In this document: in pieces, positions 4,762 through 9,311 of the stretch
Layout: each line of letters opens with the position of its first letter
Position numbering within the stretch: position 1 is the stretch's first letter
DNA from: Rhodospirillaceae bacterium
Lineage (GTDB): Bacteria; Pseudomonadota; Alphaproteobacteria; UBA8366; GCA-2717185
Reading direction: 5' to 3'
Assembly (NCBI GenBank): GCA_018660965.1
Contig: JABJJH010000473.1
Span: 1-9,311, forward strand
DNA length: 9,311 nt
Notes under the pieces: model-generated
What the model was told of the DNA's origin: nothing
The model's input: the letters and a program-made list of their open reading frames with translations, nothing else
The model's database searches: none
Program-made: the position numbers and the translations under genes

Positions 4762-7328
4762 CCTTCGCGTCCCAAGTCCGACTCGCCGCGCGTCTGGCCC
4801 GGCGCGAACTTCGCGGCGGCGTGGCGGGATTTCGAATTTTCCTCGCCTGCCTCGCGCTTGGCGTCGCGGCCATCGCCAGCGTTGGATCAATTTCCGCCGC
4901 ATTGACGGCGGGGATGCGCAACGACGCCAAAATTATTCTCGGCGGGGATGTGGACCTTCGCCTGTCGCACAGACCGCCAAGCGCGGCGCAGCGCGAATGG
5001 CTGACCGCGAATGGCGCCATATCGGAAACGCGCCAGTTTCGTTCGATGGCGATTTATGGGGCGACTTTTGGGGCGACACCTGGCGTTCAACGCGCCCTGA
5101 TCGAAGTCAAGGCGGTCGATGCCGTCTATCCCCTGTTCGGGCGCGCGGTTCTGTCCACCGGGCAACCCCTGCACGACGCCATCGCCGAGCATAACGGGCG
5201 CCATGGAATCGTTGTCGAAGGTCGGCTTCTGGAAAAGACCGGCGCGAAAGTCGGGGAGACGCTGCGCATCGGCGACGCAGTGCTGCGCATCGCCGCGACC
5301 CTCGATAACGAGCCGGACCGCGCGGCGCAGGGCTTCACGTTAGGGCCCCGGGTCATGATGTCGATGGCGGCGCTGGACGCCACCGGGTTGGTGAAACCCG
5401 GCAGCCTGATTCGCTATCACACGCGCGTTGCGATCGCCGACTCTGTATCCGTGGAAGACTGGCGCGCTTCACTGCACGACCGGTTCCCCAAGGCCGGGTG
5501 GCGCGTCCGGGATATGCGCGACGCGGCGCCGGGCGTGCGCCGTCTGATAGAACGGGTCACCATGTTCATGACGCTGGCCGGTCTGACCGCACTGTTGGTC
5601 GGCGGGGTCGGCGTGGGCAATTCGGTGCGCGCGTTTCTGGGCGCCAAAACCAATGTCATCGCGACCCTCAAATGCATTGGCGGCGACGGCGGGCTTATCA
5701 ATGCGGTGTATTTTCTGCAAATCGCGGCCATCGCGACCCTGGGCGTCGCCATCGGGTTGGCGCTTGGCGCCGTCGCGCCGACCGTCCTGCTGCCGATAAT
5801 TGGCGCCCGCCTGCCGGTGCAGGCCGCCATGGGGCTTTACGCCGAACCGCTAATGCTGGCGGCGGCCTATGGGTATCTGGCGACGCTGGCGTTTTCCCTG
5901 GCGCCGCTGGCGCACGCCCGAACCGTGCCCGCCGCGCGATTGTTCCGCGATGTGCTGGGGAACCGGAATAGCGACCAGAGGGCTTCCAGATTTTCCCAAT
6001 GGCGATTGGCGGGACTGGTTGCGGCGACCACCGGCGTGCTGGGCGTACTGACAATTTTAACGGCGTCGGACCGGTGGATTGCGGCCTATTTCGTCCTGGG
6101 CGCCATCGCCGCGTTTGCGATATTTCACCTTGTCGCCATCCTGGTGGGCGAAGCGGCGAGGCGCGCACCCCGGCCAAAGCGAACGCAACTTCGCATGGCG
6201 CTGGCCAATATTCACCGGCCCGGCGCGACGACAACGCAAATCGTCGTATCGCTGGGCCTGGGCTTGACCGTGCTGGTCGCCATCGCCCAGGTCGAAGGGA
6301 ATTTGACGCGGCTGGTGGCCAACACGGTGCCGCAAAATGCGCCGTCCTATTTTTTCATCGACATCCAACCCGACCAAACCGAAGCGTTCGACCGATTGAC
6401 CCGGAATTTCGACGGCGTCACGACAGCGGCGCATGTCCCCATGCTGCGCGGCCGCATCATCACGGTCAACGGCGTCCCCGCCGACAAGATAAAGCCGCCG
6501 CCGAACTATACCTGGATTTTGCGCGGCGGCCGGGGGCTCACATGGTCGGCGACGCCGCCCGCCACCGGCAGCGCCGTCGTGGAAGGCGACTGGTGGCCGC
6601 CCGATTACGCCGGGCCGCCGTTGTTGTCGTTCGACGCCAAGGCGGCGAAGGGGCTCGGCGTCGGGATCGGCAACACGATTGGCCTGAATGTCCTGGGCCG
6701 CGAGATCACGGCGCGCATCGCCAATTTGCGATCCATCGAATGGGCGTCGTTCGGGATTAATTTCGTCATGATCCTGTCGCCCGGCGTTCTCGACGGCGCA
6801 CCGCAATCCCACATCGCCACCGCCCGCGTCGCCCCCGAGCGGGAAGCCGCGCTGGAATCCGCCGTGTTGTCGGCGTTTCCGAACGTGTCGGCGATCCGCA
6901 TCAAGGATATCCTGACAACGCTTCAGGATATGATCGCAGCCCTGGGTCAGGCGGTCCGGGTCATCGCGATCGTCGCCCTGGTTTCCGGCGCGCTGGTGCT
7001 GGCCGGGGCGGTCGCAGCCAGCCAGCAACGGCGCATCTACGACGCCGTCGTGCTTAAGGTTCTGGGGGCGACGCGGCGCGAAATACTGGCCATGCTGGTG
7101 ATGGAGTTCGCGGTGTTGGGCGTCGTCACCGGCATTATCGCCGCGGCGTTCGGCGCGCTGGCCGCCTGGGGCGTCGTCACGCAGCTTTTGGCGTCACAGT
7201 GGCATTTTCTGCCCGACGTCGCACTCGTGACAATCGTCGCGTGCGCCGTGGCGACGGTCATCGCCGGGCTGCTGGGAACCGGCGCCGCGCTCGGTCGGAA
7301 GGCCGCGCCCCTGTTGCGAAACCGATAG
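4758..7328 (+). CDS. ybbP: FtsX-like ABC transporter permease, YbbP type
   Basis: The 856-residue inner-membrane protein has about ten predicted membrane segments: near residues 25-47, 270-290, 314-345 and 365-388, then 417-434, 440-465 and 491-513, and finally 732-754, 776-807 and 821-845. Two large periplasmic domains lie between them, at about 50-268 and 515-730. The two FtsX-type domains are roughly 270-390 and 735-850. This duplicated layout is that of YbbP, where one polypeptide supplies both halves of the permease. It starts with GTG inside the stop of the ATPase gene (4-base GTGA overlap), so translation is coupled and subunits are probably made in balance. Its homologues are thought to extract or pass lipid-like molecules, and in E. 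coli work with TesA. The substrate here cannot be read from sequence. It is full length with no frameshift. Confidence 0.94.
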   Translation: MTFASQVRLAARLARRELRGGVAGFRIFLACLALGVAAIASVGSISAALTAGMRNDAKIILGGDVDLRLSHRPPSAAQREWLTANGAISETRQFRSMAIYGATFGATPGVQRALIEVKAVDAVYPLFGRAVLSTGQPLHDAIAEHNGRHGIVVEGRLLEKTGAKVGETLRIGDAVLRIAATLDNEPDRAAQGFTLGPRVMMSMAALDATGLVKPGSLIRYHTRVAIADSVSVEDWRASLHDRFPKAGWRVRDMRDAAPGVRRLIERVTMFMTLAGLTALLVGGVGVGNSVRAFLGAKTNVIATLKCIGGDGGLINAVYFLQIAAIATLGVAIGLALGAVAPTVLLPIIGARLPVQAAMGLYAEPLMLAAAYGYLATLAFSLAPLAHARTVPAARLFRDVLGNRNSDQRASRFSQWRLAGLVAATTGVLGVLTILTASDRWIAAYFVLGAIAAFAIFHLVAILVGEAARRAPRPKRTQLRMALANIHRPGATTTQIVVSLGLGLTVLVAIAQVEGNLTRLVANTVPQNAPSYFFIDIQPDQTEAFDRLTRNFDGVTTAAHVPMLRGRIITVNGVPADKIKPPPNYTWILRGGRGLTWSATPPATGSAVVEGDWWPPDYAGPPLLSFDAKAAKGLGVGIGNTIGLNVLGREITARIANLRSIEWASFGINFVMILSPGVLDGAPQSHIATARVAPEREAALESAVLSAFPNVSAIRIKDILTTLQDMIAALGQAVRVIAIVALVSGALVLAGAVAASQQRRIYDAVVLKVLGATRREILAMLVMEFAVLGVVTGIIAAAFGALAAWGVVTQLLASQWHFLPDVALVTIVACAVATVIAGLLGTGAALGRKAAPLLRNR

Positions 7329-7398
7329 CGCCGGACCACACCCAGATGGCCTTCGCGTCAAACACGCACATGTCATTATGAATCCCGGTTTGGATCGC

Positions 7399-7404
7399 TA
7401 TGAT
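7399..7404 (+). promoter_or_regulatory. Candidate -10 element for yceI
   Basis: TATGAT at 7399-7404 matches five of six -10 bases and would start transcription about 25 bases before the ATG at 7435. No good -35 lies at 16-18 bases (the closest, TTATGA, matches three of six), so an activator or another sigma factor may be needed, or the match may be chance. Confidence 0.25.
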
Positions 7405-7421
7405 GACCGGACATTCACAAC

Positions 7422-7427
7422 AGGAGG
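7422..7427 (+). promoter_or_regulatory. Strong ribosome binding site that fixes the yceI start
   Basis: AGGAGG lies 7 bases before ATG 7435. An in-frame ATG at 7378 would put this site inside the coding region and insert a polar stretch before the signal peptide, so 7435 is preferred. Confidence 0.85.
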
Positions 7428-7434
7428 CTCGGTC

Positions 7435-8040
7435 ATGCGTCATTTGTTCATGCGGAATTCGATTTTAGGAATTCTGACGCTTGTCACGCTCGGCGTGTTC
7501 GCAACGGGGCGCGCTTATGCGGAATCCATGGAATACACCATCGATCCCAGCCATCTGACCGTCGCGTTCAAGGTTCATCACGTCGGGTATTTCAACATGG
7601 TCGGCCTGTTTGCGGCGGGGTCGGGCGCGTTTTCCTTCGACGAAGACACTGCGACGCTGTCGGATTTGAAGGTCGTGGTTGAAACCAAAAGCGTGTTCAC
7701 CGGGCACAAGAAGCGCGACGCGCATTTGCGCAGCGCGGATTTCCTGAACGCCTCGGAGTTTCCGGAAATGGTGTTCGTCGGCAAAACCACCGAGAAAACC
7801 GGGGAACGGACCGGCAAGGTGCACGGCGAATTGACCCTGCTGGGCGTAACCCGACCGATAACGCTGGACGTTCGATGGAATAAATCGGCGGATCACCCGA
7901 TTTATAAACGCTGGACCCTTGGGATCGACGCGTCGGGCGTCTTGAAACGCAGCGATTTCGGCATGGCCTACGCCGTCAAGAACGGCTGGATCGGCGACGA
8001 GATAAAATTGATGATTGGATTCGAGGCCTATCGGGAATAA
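7435..8040 (+). CDS. YceI family periplasmic lipid/isoprenoid-binding protein
   Basis: From ATG 7435 the product is 201 residues, normal for YceI. A signal peptide covers about residues 1-29, with a hydrophobic core (ILGILTLVTLGVFA) and cleavage after AYA. The mature protein begins with the family's first strand, YTIDPSHLTVAFKVHH, then GYFNMVGLFAAGSGAF. The blocks RDAHLRSADFL (94-104), FPEMVF (109-114), GELTLLGVTRPITL (131-144) and RSDFGM (172-177) follow, all diagnostic of this lipocalin-like beta-barrel. Known relatives bind polyprenyl chains or other amphiphiles in the periplasm, and some are induced by acid or base stress. The role here is inferred to be amphiphile binding. The gene lies 106 bases after ybbP with its own candidate -10, so it may be transcribed separately. 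A stem-loop spans its stop codon. Confidence 0.93.
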   Translation: MRHLFMRNSILGILTLVTLGVFATGRAYAESMEYTIDPSHLTVAFKVHHVGYFNMVGLFAAGSGAFSFDEDTATLSDLKVVVETKSVFTGHKKRDAHLRSADFLNASEFPEMVFVGKTTEKTGERTGKVHGELTLLGVTRPITLDVRWNKSADHPIYKRWTLGIDASGVLKRSDFGMAYAVKNGWIGDEIKLMIGFEAYRE

Positions 8041-8053
8041 CGCGATAGGCTCG
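8022..8053 (+). terminator. Stem-loop spanning the yceI stop codon (weak terminator or 3' stabiliser)
   Basis: GCCTATCG (8026-8033) pairs perfectly with CGATAGGC (8043-8050) around a 9-base loop that contains the TAA stop. Three more pairs (CGA with TCG) form if G8025 is bulged. No T-run follows directly; the nearest is ATTTTG, about 12 bases on. An efficient intrinsic terminator is therefore doubtful, and 3'-end protection or partial termination is as likely. Confidence 0.5.
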
Positions 8054-8070
8054 CAAACCACGTAATTTTG

Positions 8071-8099
8071 TTGAAATCCATCACGAAACACCCAATATT
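8071..8099 (+). promoter_or_regulatory. Candidate sigma70-type promoter of the Bax inhibitor-1 gene
   Basis: TTGAAA (8071-8076; five of six) and AATATT (8094-8099; four of six) are separated by 17 bases in the only AT-rich gap of this region. The expected start site near 8106 gives a leader of about 35 bases. The start codon at 8140 is preceded by AGGGG at 8129-8133, spaced by 6 bases. Confidence 0.55.
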
Positions 8100-8139
8100 C
8101 CGTCTAACGTTAATTATTGTTAAAAAGCAGGGGTAGAAA

Positions 8140-8886
8140 ATGGCATTGGATCCTCGAAATCGAGCGTTCACCTTGGGCGCCGGCGCCGCCAGTCAGGCGG
8201 GTGTCGATGAGGGACTGCGAAGCTACATGCTTCGTGTTTACAACTACATGGGCACGGGGCTGGCGCTGACCGGCGCGATGGCCTTCATGGTCGCGCACAC
8301 GCCGGTCTTGCTGCAATTGTTCTACGTACAAACGGCGCAGGGCGTCCAGCCCACGATGCTGGCCTATGTCGCGATGTTTTCACCGCTGGCGTTTGTCCTG
8401 GTGTTGAATTTCGGTCTGAACCGGATGTCCGCATCGACGGCGCAGCTTGTGTTCTGGGCCTTCGCCGCCGTTATGGGCCTGTCGATGTCCCATATCTTCC
8501 TGACCTTTACCGGCGCCAGCATTGCGCGCGTGTTTTTTATCACGTCGGGCATGTTTCTGGCGATGAGCCTGTACGGCTACACCACCAAGCGCGATTTAAG
8601 CGGCATGGGCAGCTTCCTGATGATGGGACTGATCGGCATCATCATCGCGTCGGTCGTGAACATGTTCATTGGGTCCTCGATGATGCAGTTCATCATTTCG
8701 GTGGCGGGCGTGCTGGTGTTTGTCGGGCTGACCGCTTACGACACCCAGGGCATCAAGGCCACCTATTCAGCCCATGACGACGGCGCGACTTCGACTAAAA
8801 AAGCCATCCACGGCGCGCTGCGGCTCTATCTGGACTTCATCAACCTGTTCATGATGTTGCTGCACCTTTTCGGCAACCGCGAATAG
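8140..8886 (+). CDS. Bax inhibitor-1/YccA family inner-membrane protein
   Basis: The 248-residue protein has seven predicted membrane segments, near residues 32-52, 74-92, 101-121, 127-147, 158-178, 182-200 and 227-244. A soluble N-terminus of about 30 residues precedes them. Family signatures are the LRSYMLRVYNYMGTGL entry to helix 1, the SLYGYTTKRDLSGMGSFLMMG loop region (143-163), LTAYDTQ (197-203) and LYLDFINLF (229-237). D201 and D232 probably correspond to the paired aspartates that gate pH-dependent calcium leak in the Bacillus homologue YetJ; that mapping is by motif, not by alignment. The bacterial role is debated: calcium leak, or modulation of membrane proteases as with YccA and FtsH. 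It has its own promoter, a good ribosome binding site and a strong terminator, so it appears to be monocistronic. Confidence 0.95.
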   Translation: MALDPRNRAFTLGAGAASQAGVDEGLRSYMLRVYNYMGTGLALTGAMAFMVAHTPVLLQLFYVQTAQGVQPTMLAYVAMFSPLAFVLVLNFGLNRMSASTAQLVFWAFAAVMGLSMSHIFLTFTGASIARVFFITSGMFLAMSLYGYTTKRDLSGMGSFLMMGLIGIIIASVVNMFIGSSMMQFIISVAGVLVFVGLTAYDTQGIKATYSAHDDGATSTKKAIHGALRLYLDFINLFMMLLHLFGNRE

Positions 8887-8910
8887 ACGTTACGGCGACC
8901 CCGTAGCAAC

Positions 8911-8943
8911 AAACCGCCCGGACGTCGTTCCGGGCGGTTTTTT
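8911..8943 (+). terminator. Rho-independent terminator after the Bax inhibitor-1 gene
   Basis: A perfect 12-base-pair stem (8911-8922 with 8929-8940, core CCGCCCGG/CCGGGCGG) closes a 6-base loop and runs straight into six T residues (8938-8943), 24 bases after the stop codon. The A-run on the left arm means it could also work weakly on the other strand, but no minus-strand gene ends here. Confidence 0.95.
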
Positions 8944-8945
8944 CG

Positions 8946-8968
8946 TGCTAAACTAGTTGCTCCACTAG
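8946..8968 (+). promoter_or_regulatory. Candidate extended -10 and inverted repeat before the DUF62 gene
   Basis: TGC-TAAACT (8946-8954) resembles an extended -10 element. It overlaps the palindrome AACTAGTT (8951-8958) and the inverted repeat CTAGT (8953-8957) / ACTAG (8964-8968), which would sit at the transcription start. A -35 would have to lie in the preceding terminator. The placement suits an operator, but the match is short. Confidence 0.3.
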
Positions 8969-8996
8969 GCTCCGTAATCACGAATCCAGGCCCGCG

Positions 8997-9311
8997 ATGA
9001 TTTTGTTGTTCACCGATTTCGGCCACGCGGGTCCCTATGTCGGCGAACTGCATATGGCGATCGCCGACGCAGCGCCCGCGCAAACTGTCATCGACCTTAT
9101 GCACGACGCGCCCGCCCATAACCCCAAGGCTGCGGCCTATCTGCTCGCCGCGCTGTCCGCGCGGTTCACAGCGGCGTCATATTGCGTCGCCGTCGTCGAC
9201 CCCGGCGTCGGTGGGGACCGCCCGCCGGTGATCGTTTGCGCTGACGGTCGTTGGTTCGTCGGCCCCGGCAACGGCTTGTTCGAAATCGTCTGCCGCCGCG
9301 CGGCGGAGGCC
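8997..9311 (+). CDS. SAM hydroxide adenosyltransferase (DUF62/PF01887), N-terminal 105 codons
   Basis: The frame is open from ATG 8997 to the right edge; the stop lies outside. The start MILLFTDFGHAGPYVGELH, then VIDLMHDAP (31-39), AAAYLLAAL (45-53), VAVVDPGVGGDR (64-75) and WFVGPGNGLFE (86-96) define the family that hydrolyses S-adenosylmethionine to adenosine and methionine using an activated water. It is related to fluorinase and chlorinase. D68 and R75 occupy the positions of the catalytic Asp and Arg described for archaeal members; the partner His would lie beyond the window. The common GPDNG is GPGNG here. The halogenase lineage is unlikely from the ordinary context, but cannot be excluded without the C-terminal half. 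A short AGG site precedes the ATG by 6 bases, downstream of a strong terminator. Confidence 0.9.
   Translation, partial: MILLFTDFGHAGPYVGELHMAIADAAPAQTVIDLMHDAPAHNPKAAAYLLAALSARFTAASYCVAVVDPGVGGDRPPVIVCADGRWFVGPGNGLFEIVCRRAAEA

Noticed and set aside
6057..7028. A 323-codon minus-strand open frame antisense to ybbP
   Set aside because: It is a compositional shadow, rich in Asp, Arg, Gly and Gln, lying over strongly conserved periplasmic and membrane sequence of the permease.
7378..7434. 19-residue upstream extension of the YceI protein
   Set aside because: It would bury the AGGAGG site and place a polar stretch ahead of the signal peptide.
7465..8091. A 208-codon minus-strand open frame antisense to yceI
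   Set aside because: It has no family features or initiation signals, and yceI on the other strand has a signal peptide, family motifs and an AGGAGG site.
1..9311. Search for CRISPR, prophage, toxin-antitoxin, retron or other defence-like systems
   Set aside because: All substantial coding regions fall into known housekeeping families; there is no repeat-spacer array, reverse transcriptase, recombinase or small paired gene, and no compositional break.

Overview
The window looks like an ordinary stretch of a GC-rich proteobacterial chromosome, most likely an alphaproteobacterium of the Rhodospirillales type. This rests on codon and base use, dense gene packing, and the protein flavour of the DUF1025-type zincin, the Bax inhibitor-1 protein and the SAM hydroxide adenosyltransferase. 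It is an inference, since there is no rRNA or marker gene in view. I see no insertion sequence, integrase, phage gene, CRISPR array, tRNA or rRNA. Base composition is even throughout, so there is no sign of a transferred island.

Layout, left to right. (1) A minus-strand pair: a pterin-4a-carbinolamine dehydratase (start 393, stop 103), followed 11 bases later by the first 30 codons of a secreted protein that runs off the left edge. (2) A lone plus-strand zincin-type metallopeptidase, 528-938. (3) A minus-strand run read from 3997 down to 935: a TesA-type SGNH esterase, a stand-alone FIST sensory protein, ThpR (RNA 2',3'-cyclic phosphodiesterase) and a four-cysteine uracil-DNA-glycosylase-family protein. 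The last one meets the zincin stop to stop with a 4-base overlap. (4) Diverging from the esterase, a plus-strand ABC transporter: ATPase (YbbA type) and an 856-residue FtsX-like permease (YbbP type), coupled by a GTGA overlap. (5) A periplasmic YceI-family protein. (6) A Bax inhibitor-1/YccA membrane protein with its own promoter and a strong rho-independent terminator. (7) The first 105 codons of a SAM hydroxide adenosyltransferase (DUF62), cut by the right edge.

The clearest functional unit is the divergent tesA / ybbA-ybbP locus, the same arrangement as in E. coli: a periplasmic lysophospholipase/esterase beside a LolCDE/MacB-like transporter thought to work on lipid-like molecules in the inner membrane. 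The FIST-thpR-udg run joins small-molecule sensing, RNA-end chemistry and a possible DNA glycosylase, but co-transcription does not prove a shared pathway.

I did not find a clearly new biological system. The most unusual DNA-level observations are two short tandem duplications, 20 bp and 18 bp. Each copies the 3' end and stop codon of a gene (tesA and the FIST gene) into the following gap, and both lie in the same minus-strand run. Smaller points are a stem-loop astride the yceI stop codon, an inverted repeat in the DUF62 leader, and the variant active-site motifs of the glycosylase-family protein.
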